Source: Nitrospirota bacterium (GTDB lineage Bacteria > Nitrospirota > Thermodesulfovibrionia > Thermodesulfovibrionales > SM23-35). From it: 64,000 bases of DNA. This document shows, piece after piece, positions 7,028-16,057 of this stretch; the stretch's first letter is position 1; every line of letters starts with the position of its first letter. The translations under genes and the position numbers were made by a program. The stretch spans positions 1 through 64,000 of the forward strand of contig JBFMCL010000003.1 of the NCBI GenBank assembly GCA_040754395.1, given 5' to 3'. A model generated the notes under the pieces. It had not been told where the DNA came from. It did no database searches and saw nothing but the letters and a program-made list of their open reading frames with translations.

Positions 7028-8137
7028 ATGTGCAGACTGGCAGCAATAACATCCAGCAGTTATTTCTCACCGATGGAAAACATCATTGCCCTTGAGACCA
7101 TGAAGGAAGGCCATGACGGCTCCGGTCTCGGCCTGACCCTGAAAGATCTCGGGGGCGAGTTCGAAAAACTGAAAGGATATCCGATTCTTTCGGGAATCTG
7201 CTCGAAAAAAGGGGCAAAGACACTGGACGATTACATGGACAAGGCCGGATTCAAGCTGAAGGAGATATGGGCGCCGAAAATCAAGCCGTTAAAGGGGATA
7301 ACTCCGAGGGATCACTACTTCGCACGGGTATACGATTACCCTGCCTCCTTTAAACACAAACCCCTGAAAGACCGTGAAGACCTTCTCATGAATATGCGTC
7401 TTGCTCTCAGGAAGATCGGTGAGCCCGATGAGTCGATATTCGTCTTTTCATTCTATCCTGACGTCCTCACCCTGAAGGAAGTCGGCGACCCGCTTCAGGT
7501 GGGAGAGTTTTTCGGCCTCGATAAGGACGACCTGAAAGCGAAAGTCATTTTTGCCCAGGGGAGGCAGAATACCAACTACGCAATATATCTTTACGCCTGC
7601 CATCCCTTTTTTATCCAGGGCTACTGCTCAATGACCAATGGGGAAAATACCGCCTTTGTGCCGATCAGGGAATTCCTGATGAGCAGAGGTATCAACGGAT
7701 ATATGGGATACAACAGCGACAGCGAGGTTTTCACGCATATCCTTCATTTCACCGTCAGGCAGCTGGGCTTTCCCCTTTCCTACTATAAAGATGTAATCAC
7801 CCCCCTGAAGGATGCCGACATCGATGCCAGGCGTGACAGGGACGCATTACGACTTATCAAACAGTCGCTGAGACCCCTGTGCATCGACGGACCGAATGTC
7901 GTAATCGGATTTACTCCTGACGGAACGTGTTTCATGGTACATGATGCAAAGAAGCTCAGGCCAGGTATCGTCGGCGGGGTGAAGGGCAAATATGCATTGA
8001 TGTCCGAAGAATGCGGGATAGACAGCGCCATTCCGAAAAGAAACAAGGCAAAGGACATCTTCCCCATGAAACATGACATGGTGATCGTGAAGCCTCAGGC
8101 AGAGGAGGTAATGGTATGGAACCAGCTGGCAAACTAG
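7028..8137 (+). CDS. Glutamate synthase, glutamine amidotransferase subunit
   Basis: 369 residues, class II glutamine amidotransferase fold. After removal of Met1, Cys2 (MCRLAAI) would be the catalytic nucleophile that releases ammonia from glutamine; HDGSGLGL near residue 30 is a family motif. In classical GltB this domain is the N-terminus of a protein of about 1500 residues; here it is a separate gene, as in archaeal-type split glutamate synthases. GAGG at 7015-7018 supports the start. The next gene begins at 8116 inside this one, so the three subunits should be made in a fixed ratio. Two ACAAWWTTGT sites upstream suggest nitrogen control. Confidence 0.9.
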   Translation: MCRLAAITSSSYFSPMENIIALETMKEGHDGSGLGLTLKDLGGEFEKLKGYPILSGICSKKGAKTLDDYMDKAGFKLKEIWAPKIKPLKGITPRDHYFARVYDYPASFKHKPLKDREDLLMNMRLALRKIGEPDESIFVFSFYPDVLTLKEVGDPLQVGEFFGLDKDDLKAKVIFAQGRQNTNYAIYLYACHPFFIQGYCSMTNGENTAFVPIREFLMSRGINGYMGYNSDSEVFTHILHFTVRQLGFPLSYYKDVITPLKDADIDARRDRDALRLIKQSLRPLCIDGPNVVIGFTPDGTCFMVHDAKKLRPGIVGGVKGKYALMSEECGIDSAIPKRNKAKDIFPMKHDMVIVKPQAEEVMVWNQLAN

Positions 8138-9777
8138 ACCATAATTATCAGCTCTCGCTGAGAGAGATGCCGTATATCATCCGATGGAGAGACGACAGGT
8201 GTAAAAGATGCGGGAAGTGCACCGCGGCTTGTCCGGTGAAGGCGATTGAACCCGCTGTGAAGGTGCAGAGAACCGTCAGGTCTGAAGGACCTGTTCCGGC
8301 TCCCGTTGCAGAGAGAAAAATACTCCAGGTAGTCGAACAGGTGACAGACATGGAAAGGCATTGCACCGGGTGCGGCACCTGCACACTTGTCTGTCCAAAC
8401 GATGCGATAGAAGCCGAACTGAACCCGCAGAACAAGTTTCTGCATTTCAAGAACAGGGGCGGTGAGGGATACAAGAGGGGGGGAAGAAGAAACGACCCGT
8501 CCGTCTCAACCCTTGACAGGCTCAAGTTCACGAGGATATCGATGCTGACGGACCCGGCGCTCGATGCAGGAAGGCATGAGTTCCGGGTCAGGACTTTGCT
8601 CGGAAGGATATTGCCGGCAGAGGAACTGCCGCTTAAGAGGAGCAACGGAAGGCTTGTGGTAGACAGTTCCAGCGGCAAATTCGTCCCTCCTGTGAGGGAA
8701 ATATTCCCCATAATGATTGGCAGCATGTCAGTCGGCGCGTTGTCCCCGCCGATGTGGGAAGGTCTGGCAATGGGGATTACCTACCTGAATGAAGTCGAGG
8801 GGCTCCCGGTAGTAATGGCCACAGGAGAAGGAGGCGTGCCACCACGACTGCTGAAATCAAAATATCTGAAATATTTCATTATCCAGATCGCATCGGGATA
8901 CTTCGGCTGGGATGAGATCATCCACGCCATTCCTCATATGGTCGAAGACCCTGCTGCGATAGAAATCAAATATGGCCAGGGTGCAAAGCCCGGTGACGGC
9001 GGACTGCTCATGGCGCAGAAGGTGCTGAAGCTTATCGCCAGCATCCGCGGCGTCCCCCAGTTCGTGGATCTCGCATCGCCTCCGACGCACCAGACGAAAT
9101 ACTCGATCGAAGAGGCGGTCGCGAAAATGATTCAGTCGATGTCAATGGCATGGGGGTTCAGGGTGCCGGTATACCCGAAGATTTCAGGGACAAAAACCGC
9201 ACGGGCTGTTCTGAACAACCTTGCACGGAACCCATATGCTGCCGCTCTTTCGATCGACGGCGAGGACGGCGGGACTGGCGCTGCGTACAATGTGTCTATC
9301 GACAAGATGGGACACCCCATCGCTTCGAATATCAGGGAATGCTATCTCGACCTCGTGAAGCAGGGCAAACAGAACGAGCTCCCCCTTATCGCAGCCGGTG
9401 GCGTCGCAAAAAAGGGAAATCTCGCAGCTAATGCGGCCGCGCTCATCATGCTCGGCGCTTCGGTCGTCTCTATCGGCAAATACATCATGCAGGCGGCAGC
9501 CAACTGTTTTGGTGATGAATTCAACCGGTGCAATCTGTGCAATACGGGCAAATGCCCGAGGGGCATCACCACACAGGACCCGAAACTCTACCGAAGGCTT
9601 GATTCGGACAAAGTCGCCGAGCGGGTCGTCGAAGTGTTCAAGGCAGCCGATGTGGAACTGAAGAAAATATTTGCGCCGATGGGAAGGAGCACAGAATTGC
9701 CCATCGGCATGTCTGACGGCCTCAGCATAGATGACAGGGCGATGGCAGACAGATTGGAAATAACCTATGCGTGCTAA
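8116..9777 (+). CDS. Glutamate synthase, FMN/iron-sulfur synthase subunit
   Basis: 553 residues. N-terminal two-cluster ferredoxin domain (CKRCGKCTAACP near 20-31; CTGCGTCTLVCP near 77-88) followed by the FMN-binding glutamate synthase barrel (about 150-500), where 2-oxoglutarate and ammonia are converted to glutamate. Signatures include GEGGVPP, GQGAKPGDGG, SIDGEDGGTGAAY, and the cysteine motif CNLCNTGKCPRGI that holds the [3Fe-4S] cluster. Archaeal-type enzymes have the same ferredoxin extension. GAGGAGGT six bases before 8116 supports the start, giving a 22-base overlap with the amidotransferase gene; it overlaps the next gene by 11 bases. Confidence 0.93.
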   Translation: MEPAGKLDHNYQLSLREMPYIIRWRDDRCKRCGKCTAACPVKAIEPAVKVQRTVRSEGPVPAPVAERKILQVVEQVTDMERHCTGCGTCTLVCPNDAIEAELNPQNKFLHFKNRGGEGYKRGGRRNDPSVSTLDRLKFTRISMLTDPALDAGRHEFRVRTLLGRILPAEELPLKRSNGRLVVDSSSGKFVPPVREIFPIMIGSMSVGALSPPMWEGLAMGITYLNEVEGLPVVMATGEGGVPPRLLKSKYLKYFIIQIASGYFGWDEIIHAIPHMVEDPAAIEIKYGQGAKPGDGGLLMAQKVLKLIASIRGVPQFVDLASPPTHQTKYSIEEAVAKMIQSMSMAWGFRVPVYPKISGTKTARAVLNNLARNPYAAALSIDGEDGGTGAAYNVSIDKMGHPIASNIRECYLDLVKQGKQNELPLIAAGGVAKKGNLAANAAALIMLGASVVSIGKYIMQAAANCFGDEFNRCNLCNTGKCPRGITTQDPKLYRRLDSDKVAERVVEVFKAADVELKKIFAPMGRSTELPIGMSDGLSIDDRAMADRLEITYAC

Positions 9778-12193
9778 GAAAAACAGCAAGACAAAAAACA
9801 GCCACCCTGCCCCACCCTTTTCCGGGAAGGGGATGAAAGGGGAGGTTTCTTCCGTGCCCGCCACCCACACCACTATTTTCACAATTCAAGGGATGGCAAG
9901 GGGGAAACGCGTCCCGTCAAGAATACTCGAAGAACAGATTCAGCAGGCGGTTCAGGACGGTGCACGTGAACTCCATATCGTAGCTGACGGTCAGCACGGC
10001 ATCGGGGGGAGGATCTGGCCACGCGGGGAAACAGTAAGGATAACGATTGACGGCCCTGTCGGGCAGAGGCTCGGAAGCATGGGAATGCCCGGCACGGAAA
10101 TCATTGTCAGAGGCAGCATATCTGACGATGCAGGCTGGATCAACTGCGGGGCAAAAATCACTGTCCTTGGAGATGTCACCAACGGGGCCTTCAATGCCGC
10201 GGCGCAGGGAATCCTCTATGTCCAGGGGAGCGGCGGCGCACGGTGCGACACCATGACCAAGCATAATCCGAGATTCGATCCCCCCCAGTCGTGGTATTTC
10301 AGGAATGTCGGGGACTCGTTTGCCGAATTCAAGGCAGGAGGCATCGCGGTCGTCTGCGGTGTTGAGCCCAGGAACCCCGGCAATATCCTCGGCTACCGCC
10401 CCTGCGTCGGTATGGTGGGAGGAACAATATACTTCAGGGGACCGATACGGGAATACAGTGAAAGAGATGTGAAACTCGTCGAACTCACCCCCCAGGACTG
10501 GGAATGGCTGAAGGAACACATGAAGCCGTATCTCGAAGCGATCGACAGGATGTCGTATTACGATCAGCTTACACGGTCATCTGACGACTGGAAAAAACTG
10601 ATCGCATACACGCCCCAGGAAAAAAGGGCACGGCGCTGGTTCAAAATTTCGACATCGGATTTCAGAACAAATCAATGGGAAAAAGAAGTTGGTCAGGGCG
10701 GCATATTCGGGCCGTACATGAACCACGAGATGACCTTGCTGCCGTACATCACCACCGGCAAGGACAGAAGAAACAGGCCGGTGTGGGCGAACGAAAAGTA
10801 TTCACCGCCCTGTGCCTACAATTGCCCGACGCACATACCATCGCATAAACGGGCGACACTCATGAGACAGGGCAAGTTCCACGAGGCGCTGGCCCTCGTT
10901 CTGCAGTACAGTCCGCTTCCGGCGACTGTCTGCGGACAGATATGCCCGAATCTCTGCATGCAGAGCTGCACCAGGGGGCAGATCGACACGCCTCTCGGCA
11001 TAGACAGGCTCGGCAGGCTGGCCCTTGATCTCCCTGCTCCGGCAAAGGCCGAATCTACCGGACACACAATCGCGGTAATCGGGGGAGGCCCTGCAGGATT
11101 GAGCGTTGCGTGGCAACTCGGGTTGCGCGGTCATGCGGTCGATCTGTATGAAGCAACGGATAAACTGGGCGGCAAGCTCGAACTCTGCATCCCGAGAGAG
11201 CGCCTGCCCCATGAAGTGCTCGAAAAGGAATTGTCAAGATTTCGGGAGATCGGGGTGTCTGTCCATCTCAATGCCATGATCAGCCAGAAAAGATTCGAGG
11301 AGATTTACAACACACATGAAATCGTGGTGGTAGCATGCGGCGCCCATAAACCGAGAATTTTTCCCTTCCCGGGCTCCGAGCATATCGTTGCCGCCTATGA
11401 CTTTCTCAGGGGGATCAATATCGGGGACCTGCCGGCACTGACCGGGAAAAAGGTCGTGATTATCGGTGCGGGAAATGTCGGAATGGATGTTGCCTCCCAG
11501 GCATATAACTGCGGGGCAGAATCCGTCATCGCAGCCGATATCCAGAAACCTGCGGCATTCGGGCAGGAAATGGAAACCGCGGTTGCCAAGGGCACCCGGA
11601 TCATCTGGCCGAAATTCACGGACAGATATGACCATGAAGCAAAGAAACTGTTTTTCAAAGACGGCAGCGCACTCGATGCAGATCTTGTCATCATGTCGGT
11701 AGGCGATGTGCCGATACTGGATTTCCTGCCCCCTTCCATTCATACGGAACGCGGATGGATCACGGTAAACGACATCGGACAGACATCCGACGTAAAGGTA
11801 TTCGCTGTCGGTGACGCCACGAGACTGGGACTGGTAACGCATGCAATCGGCCAGGGAAGAATTGCCGCTGACACTATTCATTACCAGCTCATGCATGCGG
11901 CCCGCTGGCCTGAAACCAAACAGGTAATCCCTTACGAGCGTATCCGCACGGAATACTATGACGTCTGCAGGGGCGACTTCACACCGGAACAGGAGGCCAA
12001 CAAGTGCATGTCATGCGCCACATGCCGCGACTGCCACATGTGTGAGTCTACATGCTACTGGGGCGCAATCAGCAGGGTCGCACATGATGACGGCTCATAT
12101 GAATATGTCGTGGATGATGATCTCTGCATCGGCTGCGGTTTCTGCGCCGGCATATGCCCGTGCGGCGTATGGGAAATGACGGAGAATATATAG
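9767..12193 (+). CDS. Glutamate synthase GXGXG domain fused to GltD-like flavoprotein and ferredoxin
   Basis: 808 residues in four parts. Residues about 35-250 form the GXGXG beta-helix domain normally at the C-terminus of large GltB. About 345-410 is a cysteine-rich iron-sulfur domain of GltD type (CAYNCPTHIPSH, CGQICPNLC). Two Rossmann motifs follow: IAVIGGGPAGLS (FAD) and VVIIGAGNVGMD (NAD(P)H). The C-terminus carries ferredoxin-type clusters (CMSCATC, CIGCGFCAGICPCG). It should feed electrons from NAD(P)H or ferredoxin to the FMN subunit. Residues about 12-28 come from a palindromic low-complexity stretch and are not part of the domain. The gene overlaps its upstream neighbour by 11 bases and abuts the NifA-like gene. 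Confidence 0.9.
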   Translation: MRAKKNSKTKNSHPAPPFSGKGMKGEVSSVPATHTTIFTIQGMARGKRVPSRILEEQIQQAVQDGARELHIVADGQHGIGGRIWPRGETVRITIDGPVGQRLGSMGMPGTEIIVRGSISDDAGWINCGAKITVLGDVTNGAFNAAAQGILYVQGSGGARCDTMTKHNPRFDPPQSWYFRNVGDSFAEFKAGGIAVVCGVEPRNPGNILGYRPCVGMVGGTIYFRGPIREYSERDVKLVELTPQDWEWLKEHMKPYLEAIDRMSYYDQLTRSSDDWKKLIAYTPQEKRARRWFKISTSDFRTNQWEKEVGQGGIFGPYMNHEMTLLPYITTGKDRRNRPVWANEKYSPPCAYNCPTHIPSHKRATLMRQGKFHEALALVLQYSPLPATVCGQICPNLCMQSCTRGQIDTPLGIDRLGRLALDLPAPAKAESTGHTIAVIGGGPAGLSVAWQLGLRGHAVDLYEATDKLGGKLELCIPRERLPHEVLEKELSRFREIGVSVHLNAMISQKRFEEIYNTHEIVVVACGAHKPRIFPFPGSEHIVAAYDFLRGINIGDLPALTGKKVVIIGAGNVGMDVASQAYNCGAESVIAADIQKPAAFGQEMETAVAKGTRIIWPKFTDRYDHEAKKLFFKDGSALDADLVIMSVGDVPILDFLPPSIHTERGWITVNDIGQTSDVKVFAVGDATRLGLVTHAIGQGRIAADTIHYQLMHAARWPETKQVIPYERIRTEYYDVCRGDFTPEQEANKCMSCATCRDCHMCESTCYWGAISRVAHDDGSYEYVVDDDLCIGCGFCAGICPCGVWEMTENI
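9808..9846 (+). repeat. REP-like sequence read in-frame within the glutamate synthase gene
   Basis: The segment is a run of C-rich then G-rich blocks (CCCCACCC, TTTTCC, GGGAAGGGG, GGGGAGG) that can fold back on itself with wobble pairs. It encodes the proline/glycine/lysine stretch APPFSGKGMKGEV, out of character with the flanking protein. It resembles dispersed palindromes such as 6815-6838 and may be a repeat inserted without breaking the frame near the protein N-terminus. Confidence 0.35.
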
Positions 12194-13717
12194 ATGGCAC
12201 AGTCACTCGCGAGAGAGAACCGGATACTGTCAGCTCTCCTTGAAGTCAGCAAGGTATTGAGTTCTTCTTTTGAACTCGAGAAGAACCTTTTGAAGACAAT
12301 GCGTGTGCTTGGCGATTTCCTCGAGATGGAGAGAGGCTCTGTCTTCCTCCTCGACCAGCACACAAGGGAACTGAAAATCGTTGCAGCTCAGGGTTTGACA
12401 AAAGAGCAGATAGAAAAAGGGAAATACAAGATTGGAGAAGGCATTGTGGGAAGGGTCATGGAAAAAGGCGCTCCTGTTGTCATTCCGAATGTCGGGGAAG
12501 AACCCCTCTTCCTCAACAAGACCGGATCGAGAATCAAGAAAAGCGGGATTTCATTCCTTTGTGTGCCGATTTCCTTTAAAGGGGAGTCGATCGGGGTGAT
12601 GAGCGCTGACAGGATTTTCAGGGATAAGGCTATCACGATCGACGAAGATATCAGGGTACTCGAAATCATCGCATCGATTATTGCGCAGTATGTGATTCTC
12701 TGGAAACACTACAGGGAATCGGAACAGGAAAGAGAAAATCTCAAACTGCAGCTCAGGGGGAAATACAGCCTTCCGAACATCATCGGCACTTCGGACAGGA
12801 TGCAGGAGGTGTTTGAGGCGGTACACCGCGTGTCAGATTCCAGGGCAACGGTCATTCTGTACGGAGAAAGCGGAACGGGAAAAGAACTGATTGCGAAGGC
12901 AATCCATTATATGAGCCCGAGGGCAAAAAGCTCTTTTGTGAAATTCAACTGCGCTTCCATCCCCGAGGGGCTTCTTGAGTCGGAGCTTTTCGGACATGAA
13001 AAAGGCGCCTTCACCGGCGCAATAACCTCAAGGAAAGGGAGATTTGAACTCGCCCACGGAGGCACTCTGCTCCTGGATGAGGTTGGCGACCTTCCGCTTA
13101 ACCTTCAGCCCAAGATACTGCGTGTTCTCCAGGAAAGGGAGTTCGAACATGTGGGCGGAGAAAAAACCATTAAAGTCGATGTCAGGCTGATTGCGGCAAC
13201 AAGCAGGAATATCGAGGAGCTCGTACTGAAGGGGAAATTCAGGGAGGACCTTTTCTACCGGCTGAATGTGGTGCCGATATTCATGCCGGCGCTCAGGGAC
13301 CGAAAAGAAGACATCCCGCTGCTGGTCGAATTTTTCCTCAGACGGTTCAATGAGGAAAATAACCGGGAAATCTCGCTGTCCCCGGAGGCGCTCAGAATCC
13401 TTGCGGACTACAGCTGGCCCGGCAATGTCAGAGAACTCGAAAATACGATGGAAAGGCTCGTTGTCATGGCAGGAAGGAACCTGATTAAACCCGCAGACCT
13501 TCCCATCAACCTCAAGCTTCCTGCACCTGAAGGGTTCCTGCAGAATGAATCCCTCCAGGCAGGGATTGCAGACATCGAGAAAACCAGCATCATCGATGCG
13601 CTTGAGAAGACCGGCTGGGTACAGGCCAAGGCAGCAAGGCTAATAGGCCTAACACCGAGGCAGATAGGCTACAAGATGAAGAAGTACGGTTTGTCGTCCT
13701 ATTCGAAAGAAGCATAG
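12194..13717 (+). CDS. NifA-like sigma-54 transcriptional activator with GAF domain
   Basis: 507 residues. An N-terminal GAF sensor domain (about 20-170) is followed by a sigma-54 AAA+ domain (about 195-430) with GESGTGKE (Walker A), [15 protein letters not shown] (sigma-54 contact loop), and LLLDEVGD (Walker B). The C-terminal HTH (about 465-505) has the NifA-type sequence [20 protein letters not shown]. The cysteine linker typical of oxygen-sensitive NifA is absent. The start codon directly follows the glutamate synthase fusion stop, so it is cotranscribed with and translationally coupled to that operon. No nif structural genes are in the window; it may control nitrogen assimilation more widely. 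Confidence 0.92.
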   Translation: MAQSLARENRILSALLEVSKVLSSSFELEKNLLKTMRVLGDFLEMERGSVFLLDQHTRELKIVAAQGLTKEQIEKGKYKIGEGIVGRVMEKGAPVVIPNVGEEPLFLNKTGSRIKKSGISFLCVPISFKGESIGVMSADRIFRDKAITIDEDIRVLEIIASIIAQYVILWKHYRESEQERENLKLQLRGKYSLPNIIGTSDRMQEVFEAVHRVSDSRATVILYGESGTGKELIAKAIHYMSPRAKSSFVKFNCASIPEGLLESELFGHEKGAFTGAITSRKGRFELAHGGTLLLDEVGDLPLNLQPKILRVLQEREFEHVGGEKTIKVDVRLIAATSRNIEELVLKGKFREDLFYRLNVVPIFMPALRDRKEDIPLLVEFFLRRFNEENNREISLSPEALRILADYSWPGNVRELENTMERLVVMAGRNLIKPADLPINLKLPAPEGFLQNESLQAGIADIEKTSIIDALEKTGWVQAKAARLIGLTPRQIGYKMKKYGLSSYSKEA

Positions 13718-13745
13718 GTCATGCAGCCGCTGTGTTGCCCGGTCA

Positions 13746-15668
13746 TTAGTCCGTAGTTGTCAGGTCCGTCCGGTCATCTGCCGCTGATATCTTTTTTTGT
13801 TCACTTTGCATTGCCGGGAGAGTAATAATGAATGTGGTTCCTGTCTGCTCGGACTCATCCTTCGTCTTCGTTTCAAATGTTATCCACCCTCCCTGTTTCT
13901 TTATCATCGCATAGGAAACTGTGAGGCCAAGCCCGGTGCCCTCACCCACTTTTTTCGTGCTAAACAGCGGGTCGAATATCTTTTTCCTGTGTTCTCTTTC
14001 AATGCCGCTTCCTGTATCCGATATCCTTATCTCAACGTTCTGCCCATTATCAGATACTTTTGTACTTATGGTAAGCACGCCGCTCCCCTGCATGGCAGCA
14101 ACTGCATTGTTGATAATATTTACGAAAACCTGCTGCAATTCGCCGGGATCTCCCCTGACCTGCGGCAAATGCTCGGAGAGGTCTGTCTGCACAGAAATAT
14201 TATTCAATAAAAAAGTGTTGCCCTCGAGGGCAAGCACAAGTCCCAGATTTTTGTTGATATCAACTGCCTCTTCCCTATGTTCCTTGAACCGTACAAAGCT
14301 CAGCAGGTTCTCCACGATTCTCTTGGCATTATTCCCCTGCTTCTGTATTGTTTCCAGCATATCCTGGAATTCGGAACCGGGGGGAACCTTTTCCAATAAC
14401 AAATCCGAGAAGCCGAGTATTATCGCAAGAGGATTATTGATCTCATGTGCCACCCCTGCGGCGAGTGTCCCAATCGATGACAATTTGTCAGCCTGGGATA
14501 TCCTTTCTTCAAGCTTCTTTTTCTCGGTCACGTCGAGAATGGACACCACACTCTTGCGCGACCCGGGAATCATGGAAATGCTCAGGAGAACGTCCCGGAC
14601 ATTTCCCCGTTTATCCATAAAGTGGGCTTCATAATGGGAGGGCGCGGCATTCGGATCGATTCGTCTCGCAGAGTGATACTCTTTCAGCTTATCCAGATCA
14701 TCGCCCCTGAAGAAATCAGTCCATTGTTTCTTGCCCTCTATCTCTTCTCTGGAATACCCTGAGTGCTGCTCGAATTCCGTGTTTATCATGGAGATGGTAT
14801 TATCAACCTCGATCAGCAATGTCGGATTCCCCGTATTTTCGAAAACAGTCCGGTACTTCTGCTCCGATTTTCTCAGCGCTTCTTCTATCCTGTTCCGCTC
14901 GGCGATTTCCTGCTGAAGCCTTTCGTTTGCTATTGTCAATTCCGCAGTCCGTTTGTTGACCCGGGCCTCGAGTTCGTCCCGTGCCTTTTGGAGATCTGCT
15001 TCCGCGCGCCGGCGCTCATGAATCTCGCGCGCTGTGCTTTCGATCATCTCGTTCGTCACGTTCTTGAGAGACTCCAGCAGTTCTATGTTTGATTCCCCGT
15101 ATACCCTGGCGCTGAGAATCCCCTGTGAAACCCTGTGCAGGACATCAAAATGCTCGGCAAGGACTATGGCGATGTCATGGAACTGATTCACGATCTCCCC
15201 GATTTCCTTTGCCGTCAGATTCACCTCGTGCTTGAGTTTGCTGATCAGTTCAATGGTCGAATCTTCGGGTATCCTGACATCCGGGTCTCCCGAAGATATC
15301 TTTCTCAGCGCTTCAAAAACCTCGGACATCCCGATTGCGAGTTCTATGCTCATGCGTTCGAGTTCCGTATCTCTTGCCTCGATTGCGTTCCTGAATTCAC
15401 TGAACTGCTCGGCAACGACCTTCATTGTTCTCTCCATCGAGGCAGTATCCATATTATCCCTGAAAATACTGCAGCACAGGCACATCTCCATCTTCTCAAG
15501 GAATTTTCCCTGAATCTCGTCACGGCAGTGAGTTCCCGCAACAAGCCAGCATCTGAGTCCTTCCTTAGACATAAACGCAGGACAGGTAGTCTGATTGCAG
15601 TGAAAAACTTCCCAGCATTTCTGTTTTTTGCTTCTGCTTTTCAAAGTCTTTATTCTCCCCCGCGGCAT
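13746..15668 (-). CDS. Cytoplasmic PAS histidine kinase with N-terminal two-CW cysteine domain
   Basis: About 640 residues, no membrane segments. The N-terminus has a cysteine-rich block (KCWEVFHC, CPAF, RCWLVAGTHC, MCLCC) known as a two-CW domain and likely to bind a metal or iron-sulfur cluster, suggesting redox or metal sensing. A long coiled coil, a PAS domain (about 300-420), the phosphoacceptor box AAGVAHEINNPLAIILGF and a GHKL ATPase (NNAVAAM, DTGSGI, GEGTGLGL) follow. The start at 15668 follows a good AGGGAAGGG site; an open extension to 15737 is possible. It is divergent from the membrane kinase at 16058. Its partner may be the receiver protein at 18345. Confidence 0.88.
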   Translation of the reverse strand: MPRGRIKTLKSRSKKQKCWEVFHCNQTTCPAFMSKEGLRCWLVAGTHCRDEIQGKFLEKMEMCLCCSIFRDNMDTASMERTMKVVAEQFSEFRNAIEARDTELERMSIELAIGMSEVFEALRKISSGDPDVRIPEDSTIELISKLKHEVNLTAKEIGEIVNQFHDIAIVLAEHFDVLHRVSQGILSARVYGESNIELLESLKNVTNEMIESTAREIHERRRAEADLQKARDELEARVNKRTAELTIANERLQQEIAERNRIEEALRKSEQKYRTVFENTGNPTLLIEVDNTISMINTEFEQHSGYSREEIEGKKQWTDFFRGDDLDKLKEYHSARRIDPNAAPSHYEAHFMDKRGNVRDVLLSISMIPGSRKSVVSILDVTEKKKLEERISQADKLSSIGTLAAGVAHEINNPLAIILGFSDLLLEKVPPGSEFQDMLETIQKQGNNAKRIVENLLSFVRFKEHREEAVDINKNLGLVLALEGNTFLLNNISVQTDLSEHLPQVRGDPGELQQVFVNIINNAVAAMQGSGVLTISTKVSDNGQNVEIRISDTGSGIEREHRKKIFDPLFSTKKVGEGTGLGLTVSYAMIKKQGGWITFETKTKDESEQTGTTFIITLPAMQSEQKKISAADDRTDLTTTD

Positions 15669-16057
15669 ACGTGCCCTTCCCTCTTTAGCTGCACCGGATA
15701 ACCTGCAATCAGGATACATGAAAAGGTCGAAAAGCAAAGAAAGATTACTATTTCCATACTTCAGTCTATATTATATTACATATTCTGATATCTGGCGATA
15801 AGTATCTCAATCGCTGAATACGCGGCTATCGCGCGCACCTGCAAGATGCCCGCAAGCTCTTATAAGCAGGCAAGATCGCCTTTTCTCTGCGCTCCACGCA
15901 ATGCCTGCTCTTTCCGGGGGATATCCGGTGAATCTCTGTCCGGATACGTGAATAAAAATTTTCAGGATTATGGTTGCACGTGGAGACCACCTCTTAACTT
16001 TTCGAAAATAATCTGATATTGTACAAATGGAACGGCAAATATCAGAAAAGGGGAAGG
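15669..16057. other. Divergent intergenic region between two kinase genes
   Basis: 389 bases with no convincing gene. It contains an interrupted dyad TATCCGG (15922-15928) and CCGGATA (15940-15946), which could be a regulator site, and AT-rich stretches near 15765-15790 and 15950-16020 suited to promoters. No sigma-54 consensus was seen. Confidence 0.4.
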
